From Gigaspora margarita (Eukaryota; Glomeromycota; Glomeromycetes; Diversisporales; Gigasporaceae), in the NCBI GenBank assembly GCA_009809945.1, contig WTPW01000083.1:328848-392847 (forward strand): a stretch of 64,000 nt of DNA. The letters are read 5' to 3'. Shown piece by piece: positions 1-11,919 of this stretch; position 1 is the stretch's first letter, and each line of letters starts with the position of its first letter. Below the pieces are notes generated by a model. It saw only the letters and a program-made list of their open reading frames with translations. It searched no databases and had not been told where the DNA came from. The position numbers were made by a program, and so were the translations under genes.

Positions 1-260
1 TTTTCATAAAATTTGAGATTCTATTAGTCCATGATATGCGCTACAAGTCTTGTTATAAAATTATTTTAGTTAGCTTAGTAAAATTTCTTGTAAATCATCG
101 CCGAACAGTGGGTTATTTTGAAAAAACAAAAAAACATATTACAAAGAAGCTACGTTGAAATTGTTTACAGGAACTTTCATCAAAGATATCTCCACGAGTT
201 CTTGACCAAATTTGATAAAAATTTTTTATTTTAATTCTATGAATTCAAATAAAAAAATTT
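1..260 (-). repeat. Palindromic repeat unit, cut by window edge
   Basis: This stretch reads, with scattered differences, as the reverse complement of 45590-45830. Both contain the words TCAAAGATATCTCCA and GACCAAATTTGAT. Its right end (about 195-260) is one half of the palindromic unit that is tandemly repeated at 49970-51250. No gene is visible. Confidence 0.7.
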
Positions 261-261
261 A

Positions 262-436
262 TACTATATTTATTTACTTGATACTAGATGTTATAATTTA
301 GTTTTTAGCAAATTACTATAAAGTTTATATGTAATAATCCAACTTTTAGCAAATTTACTTGATTTTAGGGGTAGCAAAAATGCCTAAATTCATGCAGATC
401 AGTTATGACCTATATGAGAGATGTCCGGGGTCCTAA
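262..436 (+). repeat. Repeat ending in GGGGTCCT, direct copy of 51365-51535
   Basis: About 170 bp match 51365-51535 in the same orientation, including TTTAGGGGTAGCAAAAATG. Both end in GGGTCCTA. The ending resembles the TIR of the 181-bp element at 44720-44900, so this is probably one end of a related hAT-like miniature element. In both places it directly follows a palindromic unit, so the two repeats travel together. Confidence 0.6.
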
Positions 437-469
437 TTAATCCAAGAACACTAATAATTCCAACAACTG

Positions 470-2640
470 TCTACATTGAAATCTGTGAAAATTGTGGAGT
501 CAGAACTGATTTAAGAAAGTATAATTGCACTACGCAATCCAAGAAAAAGGCCAGGAATACTATTTGTGAAGTATGTAGATGAAGAGGCCATTTTAATAGA
601 TACTGCCCTGACCAAAAATGTTGGATTTGTAAACAAAAAGACATAGAAAAATAGAAAATCCAGAATGCTATAAGGATAGAACTATCCTTAGAAAAGAGGA
701 TATTGCTAGTGAAAGAAGTGAGACATCTCTACTAGGACTCTAATACTACTACTAAATCATGTAACCTATGCAACAAAAATTATGCATCTGAAATATGTGC
801 ATTTGTTAAAGCACTAGAAAACCTTAATGGGAGTCACTGCAGTTGTGGTTACAAGAATGAAAATGATATTTATTATTGCTGCATATGTCATTAGACTATA
901 GCAGAAAAAGCAAGTTTATACCTACTAGATAGATTTTATCCAGAACGAAGAGAAAGTGATGGACTCTTTGTGGATAAAAAGCATTTTAGCAACATGCTAG
1001 TTTGTGAAATGTGTTATCAAAACTATACCGAAAGGTTACCTTTTGTTGATTACCGAAGCTATAACTATGCTCAAAGAATTGGATGAAACTATAGAGTAGA
1101 ATGTTTTCTTTGCAAGAAGCAAGAATAGAAACAACAATTTATCCAAGATGGATTTGGGAATTACTTCTGTTTATATGAAAAAAATATTGGATATAATATT
1201 CATTTTCTTTACATATTTCAACAAATGGATATTAGAATAATTCAAAATATTTAAAATATTACCCAGAATAAATGAATCAGCAACCCTTAGAATCATTCAA
1301 CATTTACAAAATACTCCTCAAGTAAGATGGAATTAAGACCTTATGACAAGAAGACTCCAACTATTACTAAGATCTATGACAACTAATGTATACAATAACC
1401 ATAATAAAGATGCCTATTTTAATAATTAGAAAATATTTCTGCAACAAGAATTCTATGAACCCAGCACTAGTTCAAGAATTACTAAAAGACAACAGGCTAT
1501 GGATCACATGGTATCAAAAAGAGGACTCACAGATATGGTATTATGTGAAATATATATAATGCCTAAGCATATTGAAGAATTATTAGAAGAAACATGTTAT
1601 GATTGTGAACATGAAAAAAGATCCCATAGAACTGTTCTTCAAGACTATAAAGCAGAACAAGAATGAGAAAAAGAAAATATCTATTAACTATACAGATATT
1701 ATGAAGGATATAGTTTACAGAATCAATCTTGTCATAATTGTTTGATAGTACAAGGAAGAAACAATTGAGAAAACATGAGTTCCAAATAAAACAAAAGTAA
1801 TAGAACTAGATGAAATAAAGCAAAAATACTCTAATAGAATATACCAAATTTATCAAATAGTTGAACAAGCAATCCAACTACCAAATATTGAAATCACAAT
1901 TTCATGTAATAATTGTAAAGAAAAAAGTATTATTACACAACGAGTTTCAAAAAAGGGAAGGTAAAAGTAATGAAATACTCTAAGGAGAAACTAGTGGAAC
2001 AAAATAATCCCCAATTGAAAAAAATTATGAACCAGCTTCAGCTAAGCAAATAGAAAATCAAAAACTCAGCAGTATGACTAAAATAACTGAAGAAAAAACT
2101 ATCAAAATAGTTATGCTTCTTCTACATTACAGCAATTTTCATCCTTACCACATGTTTACTTTGATGAACAGGATGAAGAAATTGAAGAAATCAACCTGGC
2201 ACCTGAGAATTTGCTAGAAGAAAGGACTCTCAAAGAACATGAGTTAGAAGCAATTTTCAGAAGATTAAGCTTGCCTATACTAGAAACAAACTTATTAAAT
2301 ATACATCATGCTATGAAAAAAATTTCTATATTGAAAAAAAAATATATGGAGATACGAGAACAATTATTAGATTTGCAAGATGAAAACTAAGTGCTAAAAT
2401 GAAGAATTAAGGAATTAGAGGATGAATACCTCAAAGGAAAAGTACAGCAGTACAATATTGCTATGCACAAGAAAAGAACTGCAGACTGAGAATTAGACTA
2501 TGCATTTTTAGAAGTACTTTTCAACAACTCTAGAATACCTGAAGTACTTGAAAATTTAGAAATAGCTAACCAATTCTCTTGAAACAACCATGAAATATGA
2601 GAAGAATTAGTTGTACCTTCATCTGAGAATGAAGATTAAA
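470..2640 (+). pseudogene. Decayed zinc-knuckle / coiled-coil protein, stand-alone copy
   Basis: Plus-strand coding remnant with several frameshifts and in-frame stops. In order: a Cys pair (CENCG), a CX2CX4HX4C zinc knuckle at about 565-606 whose second spacer contains an in-frame TGA, a Cys-rich block (about 760-1130, with CSCG, CCIC, CEMC and CFLC), a middle region with LLLRS and CYDC, and a Leu/Glu/Lys-rich coiled coil (about 2230-2520). It ends at a TAA near 2638. The order and many words align with 55981-57352, the extra module inside the gypsy element. The match includes LLLRS with ILLRS, KRQQAM with ARQAIV, and CYDC with CNDC. No RT follows it, and an AATAAA lies at 2781-2786, so it may be a free gene copy. 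The biochemical role is unknown; zinc knuckles usually bind nucleic acid. Confidence 0.65.
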
Positions 2641-3055
2641 CAGGAATAGAAAATTATATAAAAATCATAGATTGACTACATCTGCTAATGTGAATTAACT
2701 TTAACTTTATTATGTTTTTATTTATAACTAATTTATAATTTTTGTAAATTAAAATATGCCTATTATTTTGTGATACATTAAATAAAGAATTAATAGAGCG
2801 TATCATATCTAGGAAGGATATGACTGTAGTGTGCGATAGCAGGAGCACCCATACTAAGTATTTATAGAAGTATTAATATTTTATGTGGCCTAGGCAACCA
2901 TTATTTACATTAATTTTACCAATTTATTTTACATTTTATACTAATATCTATTATATTATCCAAAGTCAATTACTTACATAAACTCATACTCCTAATGATT
3001 CCAAAACTATAAACACAATTAATTTACATGAGTAAGCTGCATAAAGTAAAAAACA
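2641..3055. other. Spacer, no gene seen
   Basis: AT-rich sequence between two zinc-knuckle remnants. It contains an AATAAA (2781-2786) that could be the polyadenylation signal of the upstream pseudogene. I see no coding pattern. Confidence 0.5.
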
Positions 3056-3059
3056 CTTC

Positions 3060-4840
3060 ATACCAGAGCTACTAAAACCTGTAATTGCTGCAGAACAAAT
3101 CACTTACACTGTACACGGCCTAATTATACTGAAGACTGTACAAATTGTAAAAAACAAAATGTACTCTGTGGAGTGTGGCGACTTAGAGAAGTTGGTAAGT
3201 TGTCACCCCCAAGCGGCAGGTCTAGGGTTCAAATCTTACTGGCGACGCTTTGGAAAATAGGCCTGTATTATGGTACCATTTCTCATCGTTGGTCCTTTGG
3301 TAAACCATTTTGAATGGGAGCCGTCGGGCGCACAAAATCCAAGGATCAGAAAATGGATACCTGTTTGGAAGTCCCGAGTGAGGAAGTAGCAAAGATCTTC
3401 AACAGTGCTAACCATAATTGGAATATTAGAAACCGGAGCCAGAGAACCGGACGACAAGACCCTCGAGGAGGGGTCCACCAACCTGGCCGCTGGAGTCACA
3501 CCAGAGGAAAAGGACATGTGTTTCAGCAGCATGTACCAAGGGGAGGGAGTCCATTCAGTACCTAAAGCCGGGCTGACCGACCCTTCTAGGCTAACTGGTT
3601 TGGAAGTTTGGGGATATTGAGGAAGGACCGATAGGAAGGTTGTGGTGGGTATCGGGATTGGAGTGAACTTGACAAGGGCAGAAGTAGGTAATAGTAGGGG
3701 TTTAATGGTTAGCCCTGACCCCAAGTGTCAGTATAATGCAGATGCGTAAGTTACCGAAGCGTAGGTAATACCTGTGTGGAACAGGAACTGCTCTACCAAG
3801 TGTTCCACAAGGATAAACTAGTCCTAAGGGGGTTTCGTGATGCATCCGGGACTGGCCTTGACTGCCTTATGTAACAGAGGACTGTACCGGTGATACAAGG
3901 AGGACTTGGCAGGAGGTGCAGGGACCAGAGGGTTTAAATAGACAATGCCGGTATGCGAGTTGCAGGTATGGCAGCTAGTGTAGGACCTTCGGGTAGCTAC
4001 TTAAATAGGCAACCAAAAGTTGCAGGTGTGGCTAGTTGTACTCTCATCAATGTAACAAATGCCAGGGTGCCCCTGGAGGCGCCCGTGGTCAGATTTACTT
4101 GAATAAAAGCTTCTCCCCAGAGCGAAAACTTTGACACATAAAAAAAAACATAATGTACTCTGTATAGATTCATTTAAATATAAGAAGAAAGAACCGGATC
4201 CTTCTCTAAAATATATTAAATGTCAAGAGACAGGAGAAATAAAACTAACTAAACTCATAGGAATATTCACGTTATCCAACAATAATGATACAAATAATCT
4301 CAAAAACTGAACAACAAAGAAAAATTCAGTTATATTTACAAAAAGTGCTTGAAGAATTACTTATACTTGAAGAAATTCTTGCTAGAAATTATAGACAATA
4401 TAATATCTCTTGGTATAGCAACCAAGAAGTAATCAACCCTATATCTATTGCAGTATTAAGGACTCATGCAGCAGCTTTTGCAAGTACACATAGAATTTAA
4501 AATACACAAGCAGTGCAAGAAACTGTAACTTTACTAAACAACCTGTATAGAAATAATTCAGGACTATAACTCCAAGAAACTATTAGAGGAATTAGAGTCA
4601 AACAAGTGGATTACACCACTTATCTTAACTAAAAAGACTTAGTAAACCTTTAAAAAGGGGTAAAACGCGCTTTTACGCTCATCTAAATTTTATTAATGAA
4701 CAAAAAAGAAACTCTAATAAAAGGTATAAAAGAAAATTAGTAGCAAAACTACCAAAACAACTCAAAAGGAAATTTACAAATAAAACTGCTAGATTTAATT
4801 ATTAGTAGAATTTTGTACCAAGATTAAAAAATAACTTATA
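3060..4840 (+). pseudogene. Second zinc-finger protein remnant, split by a SINE
   Basis: Upstream of the insertion, about 3070-3169 encodes a Cys/His-rich segment (CNCC, NHLHC, CTNC) resembling a decayed zinc knuckle. The same frame resumes after the insertion at 4145 (VLCIDSFKYKKKEPD) and stays open to about 4308. A shifted frame at 4285-4500 gives 71 codons rich in Leu, Gln and Glu. At 4655-4795 a Lys/Arg-rich stretch follows. Removing the 3170-4144 insertion plus one target copy restores one continuous frame across the junction, so the gene predates the insertion. It is probably a paralogue of 470-2640, but only the Cys-rich part supports this. Confidence 0.5.
3170..4144 (+). mobile_element. 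tRNA-derived SINE-like element, full-length copy
   Basis: About 975 bp, clearly more GC-rich than its surroundings. The head looks like a tRNA: a TGGCGACTTAGAGAAGTTGG A-box-like region at about 3176-3195 and a GGTTCAAATCT B box at 3226-3236. The 3' end has TTGAATAAAAGC and a poly-A run. It is flanked by a 19-bp target-site duplication with one mismatch (3151-3169 and 4145-4163). An internal 60-bp-period duplication carries TGCAGGTATGGC at 3961 and TGCAGGTGTGGC at 4021. It is long for a SINE. Its 3' portion recurs at 16860, 22750 and 39965. Long ORFs read on either strand here are chance frames in GC-richer DNA. Confidence 0.8.
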
Positions 4841-5280
4841 AAAATATATTAACTCTGACAAAGAAATTCTTAAGGGAAGAGTAGGGTGAATGTAGATTAA
4901 TTTTTATATGATTTATATGGTACAGCAAAATTTTATATAAAAAACAAAAATATGCTTCTAAAAAACTTTTTATAATTATAGCCAAAATTCCCCAAATATT
5001 TGTGGTATATAATTTCAAGTTTTATATTTGTTATAGTAAAATTTTAACCCCTATATCATTTAAAAAAATCTATCCTCATATATTGGTAAAAAAAACTTAG
5101 GTAACCCCAAATTTCCTTAGATTGTACAAAAATTATTAATTCTGATTGGCTGAATCTATGTTGTTTACAATCCTAATTGGTTAATCACCTGATTTCATAT
5201 GATTACAATGTGATTACTATTAAAAATGATCTATGTTTACCCTATCCTTAATCAAAGATCTATTTAAGAAATCCAGTTAG
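4841..5280. other. AT-rich spacer, no gene seen
   Basis: I see no coding pattern, tandem repeat or terminal repeat. Short tracts such as CTGATTGGCTGAATC near 5142 resemble words found inside several miniature elements of the window, but no boundaries can be drawn. Confidence 0.4.
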
Positions 5281-5282
5281 AT

Positions 5283-6290
5283 ATTGAAGTAACTATTAAA
5301 GAATTAATCTCATATTGTACTCCAACAAGCAACTATAGAATTGATCAAACAATTGTAGAATTACAACAAATATTAGGAGTAAACAGGTTAATGCTAAATG
5401 ATAACTATATATTCGTACACCAAAAACAGGCAAAACAAAACCAATATATTGATCTATTATCTGCAACATATCATGCACTAGGATCAATAAAGTGAAAATT
5501 TATTAAAGCAAATACTGAAAGAATAATTTTACTATTTCTAAATCAAATATTTTCTTATGGAATTAATTTGCTACAAGGAATTTCATATAATGAAAGAGCT
5601 AACAGAGAACCTAGTTTAACAAACATAACTGATGAGAAATTACAATTTAATGACTATCTATGGAACTGGACAGATCCATAAAAATAGTATACAAAATTTT
5701 ACTCCAATTTATAAACTAAAAGAACCAACTCAAATAATAATTGAACCAAAAGCAGAATCAGCTTTATAGGAGTAAAAACAAGACTTTGTGAAGTTACAAC
5801 ACCTCAATAGTACTATATATAAAATATTTACGCACCTACTAGAAGATACCAATATTATTTCAGTATTAAAAAATCTCAAATCACAGTTAGAATATCTTTG
5901 ATACCACGAAATAATAATTAAATATTTGATAAAGTTATATTTAGAATATTTTTAACAGAAATTGAACTTAACCAAATTATATCATCTTTATTTATTACAC
6001 TATCTGAAAAAGCATTACACTTTTATGGGCTATTTAGAGAAAAAATAAAAAAAGAAGCTTATTATTGTACTAATATATCGAAACTAGAACTATTACAAGT
6101 AATAGTGCACCAAGAGGTACCTGAAATTAAAATTAATATTGAAAAGGATACTTATAATAAACCAGCAACCTAAAAGCACTATTACATTATTGCCTTATTT
6201 GATAACTCACTAGAAGACGATACTTCAGTAAATATAAATATTTGGCACAAATATACTTATATCAAAGGAGTACTACAAACTGTTATAACT
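5283..6290 (+). pseudogene. Unrecognised plus-strand coding remnant
   Basis: Open stretches with balanced amino-acid use occur on the plus strand at 5283-5495, 5500-5680 and 5935-6290, broken by stops and at least three frame changes. The first has words such as VELQQILGVN; the last has LTEIELNQIISSL. There are no transmembrane runs and no motif I recognise. It lies between the zinc-finger remnant and the zinc-ribbon/Nudix remnant in the same orientation, so it may be the middle of one long gene or element. Minus-strand frames here look like shadows. Confidence 0.35.
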
Positions 6291-6292
6291 TA

Positions 6293-7316
6293 ATGTTATA
6301 TTGTGCAAAGTGTAAAAAGCATAAATAATCAAATAACTTTGGCATAAGCACTAAAATAAAGAAATAGTACAAAACCTGCACTGATTGCAGAGAATATGCA
6401 AAGAAACCTAAAACAATAAAAAGAAAAGCTTTCAAAAGAAAAAGAAGAACAATACAAAAAAGGTTTCAAAGAATTGAAAAATATATACAACAAAATCTGA
6501 ATTATACTATATTTATACTTACTGTAAAGAATTTAAAAACTATTTACATTTTGGAATAAACCTCGAAGCTGAAAAAAGATATCAAAAGTGCTTAAGTTGT
6601 AGAAAGAAATTAGCACTTGCATAAAAATGATACTATAAAAATAACAAATGGAGATTCAGGAAGGATTCCAAAAATGCTAATAATGCCAACAAATCTAGCC
6701 AGATTATGAATATAAAGGAATTTCAGAAACCCTTGAATTAGTACACTCACACATTATATAGAATGCAGACAAAAGAAACAAATCAAGAATAGAAGATTAG
6801 TACAAGTTATAATATTTAGAAAAACAAAAAAAGGCATAGAAATTATGCTATCACAAAGAATACATCATGAAAAACCTTATTTAGGAATATCCCAAGAAAC
6901 TAGAAGAAAAGTAGATATATACTATGACTGTTTTGAAAATGAAACTCTAGAATTAGAAGAAGAAACAGCTATATAAGAAACTTTAGAAGAATCAGGAATA
7001 TACTTCAATCCAACTCAAATCCAGAAAATATGGACCAAAATAGTACCCTCACAATTAGAATGGACTGTATGAAAATATAAAGTCCATGAAGCAACATATA
7101 ATATTACCCTATTAATATTTATATGCTCATGGGATAGAATTCAAGAGCCCATGAGGACAGAACCAAGAAAAGCTACCAAATGGACATGGCATACATACCA
7201 AGAAATAATTTTTATGAACCTTATACCAATATTACAAAGAAACCAAGGATTCATATTCCACAAAATTGAAAAATACTTTAATTATTGTGAAATTGAATTA
7301 CTTGAAGAAAAAGAAT
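6293..7316 (+). pseudogene. CxxC zinc-ribbon plus Nudix-like domain remnant
   Basis: The remnant starts near ATG 6293. A CxxC-(about 21)-CxxC ribbon (CAKC ... CTDCRE) is interrupted by in-frame stops, and a similar half-ribbon follows at about 6505-6600 (FG ... CLSCRKK). From 6793 to 7316 one frame is open apart from a TAA and a TGA. It contains ENETLELEEETAI, then a stop, then ETLEESGI, which resembles the Nudix box (catalytic RExxEExG, with the Arg position now a stop). A downstream TEPRKATKWTW segment fits the W-rich strand seen in this family. The usual GG before the box is missing. Nudix proteins hydrolyse nucleoside diphosphates linked to another moiety. The Nudix call is from motif shape only. 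Stop codons and loss of the glycine pair argue that it is dead. Confidence 0.5.
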
Positions 7317-7320
7317 AAAA

Positions 7321-7995
7321 AAATACAACTAGGGATTGGATCTGCCTAAAATTTTTCTTAATTGTTTAAGGGTAGAGGGTATGTAGATCATTTCTATTAA
7401 TAAACTAGTTACTAAAAATTTTATATTTAATAATAAAGAAAATTTTTATTAAGTAACCATATTAAATTTTTCAATAAAATTGTAGAGGAGGTTTTTCTGA
7501 TTCTAATGGTGGTTGAATCATTAAAATTGGCCCAGTAGAACAGAAGATATAGCTGTTTTTATCTTCGCTACCCTATTTTACTTATTGTTTACACGTGATT
7601 TGATTGGCCAATTTGTGTGGCCCCGCAGAATAGACCTGGCCCTCGCAAAAGTTGTTACTATAAAAACTTTATCAAATTTCATACAAAATTAATGAAATTT
7701 TTAGGATATGTGTAATTTTTTATTACAAACAATTTTATTTAGCACATAAATATCAATTTATTTAGTAAAAAAATAACTTTTATATGTAGCAACTTTTAAA
7801 TTCGCAGTAAAAATATTTTTTGTCACTTGTTTATTAATAGAAATGATCTACATACCCTTTACCTTTAATCATTTAATTGTTTAACTGTTTAATTTGGCTG
7901 GTATTAAAATAATTTTGGCCCACGACCAACATAATTCTGTCTGGAACTATAGAGCAAATTTAAATGATTAAACTGTTCCAATCCCTAAATACAAC
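7321..7995. mobile_element. TIR element, about 675 bp, non-coding
   Basis: The ends are inverted repeats: AGGGATTGGA near 7332 matches the reverse complement of TCCAATCCCT near 7978-7987. A longer inner inverted match covers 7375-7425 and 7820-7862 (GTAGATCATTTCTATTAAT). The centre (7495-7545) carries CTGATTCTAATGG followed by GGCCCAGT, a module also found in the long-TIR elements at 13.6 and 29.9 kb. I could not define a target duplication. Confidence 0.5.
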
Positions 7996-7997
7996 CA

Positions 7998-8258
7998 ATG
8001 TTAGAAAGTAAATTTAATAACTTTCGTAAACAAAATGAACAAATAACTACTAAAAAAGTAATTTCTATAGAACTATATAAGAAAAATGTGACTGTTAAAG
8101 TAAACAGATTATGTGAGAAAATTACTAAAATGAATAAGTACCTTAACAGTTATTATAGTAGAAAATACTTACAAATATTCAATTACCAAGATGGATTTAA
8201 AGTATCGAAAAAGTTAGACTGTAATCTGACTTTTAAAGAAATCCAAGAAAATGTCTAA
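7998..8258 (+). CDS. Short hypothetical ORF, 86 codons
   Basis: Opens with ATG directly after the right end of the 7321-7995 TIR element. The product would be Lys-rich and basic with no motif, signal peptide or membrane segment that I recognise. A random ORF of this length is plausible, though amino-acid use (few Phe/Ile runs, mixed charges) looks slightly more protein-like than the background. It may be the 3' exon of something lost. Confidence 0.2.
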   Translation: MLESKFNNFRKQNEQITTKKVISIELYKKNVTVKVNRLCEKITKMNKYLNSYYSRKYLQIFNYQDGFKVSKKLDCNLTFKEIQENV

Positions 8259-8259
8259 C

Positions 8260-8937
8260 AAAATATAGTAAGATACAGAAAAACTCTTATCAATATGAAG
8301 CACAAGAGATATATAACTAGGAAAATGTGAACTATTTAAGTCTGAAGGACAAATATAATGCCACATCTGATCTAGCCAATAAGAATCAGTTTTATTGTTT
8401 TGATTATTTTTTATATTACACCTGATCTAGCCAATCAGGATTTAGAATTGTTAACACACAGACATCAGGATTACTATTGCTCTATTTGTAATGTCCTTCG
8501 GACAATAAAAAAATATTACACGCCATTTGAAAATCCAAACAATTAAAGACTATTATAGTGTGATGAAACAAGGATTGCAACAATCAATTGGTGCTACTTT
8601 ATCTGAATTATTAGCTAATCTAATAATCTCTGGCAAAAATCAACTGGTCACATAGATTGATGCCTCAACCTATTGTAATTTTCTCACAACCTGATTATGT
8701 TTCTAAAAGATGACCAATCTAAAATGTTTAAACGGACTTTACATCAATGATATAATGTGCATGTGTCGTGAGTTATCCAATCAAATCAAGAATAAAAGTC
8801 CAATCAACATTCAGTTTTCTGTCGATTAGAGTGCAAATTATTTTAGATTGTTTTTAATAATTAATAATGCTTATTAGGTAAGCCACACTCTTGTCAAAGA
8901 TCAGAAAGATAGATCAGATCCAAAATCTAGTACTACT
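8260..8937. other. Spacer with two CTGATCTAGCCAAT words
   Basis: No gene is seen. CTGATCTAGCCAAT occurs at about 8367 and 8423, inside sequence resembling the outer part of the miniature-element core used elsewhere (TTACACCTGATC). A short perfect palindrome, TGTCCTTCGGACA, lies near 8491. Confidence 0.4.
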
Positions 8938-9093
8938 GTATAACCTCAATATAATTAAGATCTGGAGCTAGAAATTTTCTTTGTTATATCAAACCTTTAT
9001 TAATAATTTTGTTATATCGGGCTAATTTAAACATAAAAATTAGAAATAGTCTTTATTATTATTATATCAAGTTTCATTATATTGAGGTTATAC
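8938..9093. mobile_element. 156-bp miniature element with GTATAACCTC TIRs
   Basis: Left end GTATAACCTCAATATAAT at 8938. The right end at 9076-9093 is its exact inverse. The interior has TTATATC words. TIRs of this type occur in pogo/Tigger-like members of the Tc1/mariner superfamily, but without a clear TA duplication the family is an inference. Too short to code. Confidence 0.6.
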
Positions 9094-10812
9094 TATACAC
9101 ACTTTTACAGCAATTATTTTACTAGAAGTTTACTTAATCAACATTATGTAGGAGTATGGTTAATGTTTGATTAGTTGTAGATATATTGCAAATAAACTGT
9201 TGCTTGAAGGGAGTCAGTTAGATAAGCGATTACCTACAAATTGATATTAATTAATTTAGAAGTTATAGACTTGATCAATTTGTTATTTACATAAGAATAA
9301 AATAAATAAAATATATGGGCAAATAAATAAATAAGAAATAAATTAGTAAAAAAAAATTAATAATGTTGGTTTGCTTATCAATAATATAATTATTAATTAA
9401 TTTAATTGGTTAATGCTTTTAATGATTGATAAAATTGAAATTTCAATTGATACTCTATTATCATAATAGATGAAATCGATATTGTCCAAATATGTATATT
9501 CCCTAGCTGTATCTTGTGTATTAATTAATATTATAGAGTTAAATCATTGGGTAAGCAGTTATAATCATAGTTTGGGTTTACTTTAGTAGCAGATCAATAT
9601 AGTATATACAAGTGGTATTATGCTCATTATTATATAAACTAAGGGTTATAGCAGATATCTAGTAGTATTTGTAGTACCTAAAAATAAAATAGATAATAAT
9701 TTGAACTACTACATTGATTTTTCTGCAGAATTATATAATATAAGCTATTTGAAGTAAATATTTATAAAAAAATTTTTTAAACATAATTAATATTAATTTC
9801 TTTTTTCTAGTAAATATATTTTTATTACTTTAACTCTTTCAACAACAAAATCAAAACTGAGTTTTATGTTGAAGTAAATAATAATAAAAATGTATTTTTA
9901 TTCTTGGACAATTTAATTAGCTAAATAACTTTAATGAGAAAATAATTAAAGAAAACATTAAAAGAAGTTTCTGCTATTGTATTGACCTTTCTGGCCTGTG
10001 TGTATTTTTTTATTTTTGTTTAATAATTATAAAATTCATTTTTTTTATTTGTTTTTTTTTTAAAAAAAACAGTATTAATATGACTGCATATATTAATAAA
10101 AAAGGTCTGATAATGGTCTAATTGAAAAAAATTAAAAGAAAGATAGAAAAAAAGAAGGTTATAATTTGAAATAATCTTATTTAGGGTCAAGTATATATAT
10201 AAAAAAAATTTATTGAATAAAATTATGTTGTTTTTTAATTTAATAGTTTTTTTAAACCATTTTTTTCATTAAATAAAATTATAACTTGTTAATTAGTTAA
10301 AAATTTTTTTTGATATATTCATTAAATTTATTAAATAATTGAAATATATAGTATTTTATTAATCTATTAACATTAAATAGCACAAATTTTTATAAAATTT
10401 GGATTGTCAAGCATGAAGAAAATTTATTTTTATAGTTGTTTATTTCTATTAAAAAGATGAAAAAATAGTCATGTAAATAGCAAAAAAAAAAAATTTCTAA
10501 TAAAGTCTATTTGAAATTTGCAAGATTATAATTTAAAACTGTATTTTTTATATTATATAGAGTATTTTGTAAAGAGTATATATTAGACTATAAGTAAAAA
10601 AAATTATTATTTGTAAATCAGCCTTTGATTTGTACCTGGATCTCTTACAAAATCCATGTTGAGTAATCTTGAAATGTACCCAGTTAAATCAGAGGGTACA
10701 TGAAGAGTACCTTGTACTGAAATATACAGTAAAGAGTATGTCTTTATATAATAAGGTAACTGTCTATATAGTTATAAATTTGTTATTAAATTATATAGGT
10801 TAGCACATTAAC
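9094..10812. other. AT-rich spacer, no gene seen
   Basis: Long A/T runs and short homopolymers, with no coding pattern, no tandem repeat of note and no inverted repeats that I could pair. Confidence 0.5.
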
Positions 10813-10820
10813 AGTGATAC

Positions 10821-11624
10821 TAGAGGTTGGAACCAGTTTTATTTTTACAATTCAGATTTAACATTTCAACTTTAACTTAAACCAGTTTTAACCTGAATTT
10901 AAATAAACCTGAGTAATTTAGTTTTGCAATTTTAATAAACTCGTAAAACTGAATCAACTCAAATTTAAAAAAACTGATTTTCGCAGTTGTAATAAACTAT
11001 AGTTAGAATGTCCATATGTCTGGCTTAGAGTAGTTTGCTATGTTGTAAATTGGAATAGATTGGTTGTGCAGCCAAATTTCAGCAGATCTGGAACAGAAGT
11101 GATCAAAATTGATAAATTTTGCTAATAATCCAATGATCTATACACTAAATAAAATTGCCAGATGCTAATTTGCTATAATATAGTTAGTTATTATTATTGA
11201 TAAATGTTAGTCTAAACTTTGGCCAAAATCGAATTCATGTATCTAAATAAATTGCAATAAATGCATTTTAAATCTTAAGGCAATCTGTTGATAGTGATAA
11301 AGAATAGTTTATATTTTCTTATTCCATTATATAATATTATATATCTCAGGGTAACATGAATACCACAGTATTAGTATACTATACTATAAATTAAATGCAA
11401 GATTTGCAAACTTGCCATTCTAGATAACAGTAAACCATACACTATGCATGGCTATGTTCCTGGTACTATATTCAAATTTTCTGTTTTATTAAATTCAATA
11501 AATCCAGTTTTATTAAGTTGAATTTTCAGATTTATTCGGTTTTATTAAATTCAATAAATCCAGTTTTATTAAATCCAAATATAAAATATTTAAATTGGGT
11601 GCAACAATTCAGTTCCAACCTCTA
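10821..11624. mobile_element. hAT-like non-autonomous transposon, 804 bp
   Basis: The 13-bp TIR TAGAGGTTGGAAC is at 10821 and its inverse ends at 11624. Flanking 8-mers AGTGATAC (10813-10820) and GGTGATAC (11625-11632) match at 7 of 8, as expected for an 8-bp hAT duplication. The sub-terminal DNA has many CCAGTTTTATTAAAT-like repeats in both orientations, a usual hAT feature. There is no transposase ORF. Confidence 0.75.
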
Positions 11625-11919
11625 GGTGATACAATACTTATTAATTTTTTTAATATTAAAGGTGCAATACTTATTGTTGCAGATGATTATAAAATTAGAT
11701 AATAGTGAAATCTATATGATCTCTGTATCATTTGATTTTCTAAAATTTCTAAAAATCGTGTTAACATTTGATCTAATTGATCTATACTAAATAATTAAAC
11801 CAATCAAAATACAGGGCTAATTCAATATTGCATATGCTGCATATATAAAAGATCTTCTAACTGTATCAAAAAGGTGATCCTAATCTGATCCCTAAATATG
11901 ATGCAATTCACTATTCTAG

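Noticed and set aside
3176-3250. A functional tRNA gene
   Set aside because: Has A- and B-box-like sequence but no convincing acceptor pairing, and is part of a retroposed element with target duplications.
3236-3724. 162-codon minus-strand ORF and overlapping plus-strand ORFs
   Set aside because: They lie entirely in the GC-richer SINE-like element; no copy elsewhere keeps the frame.
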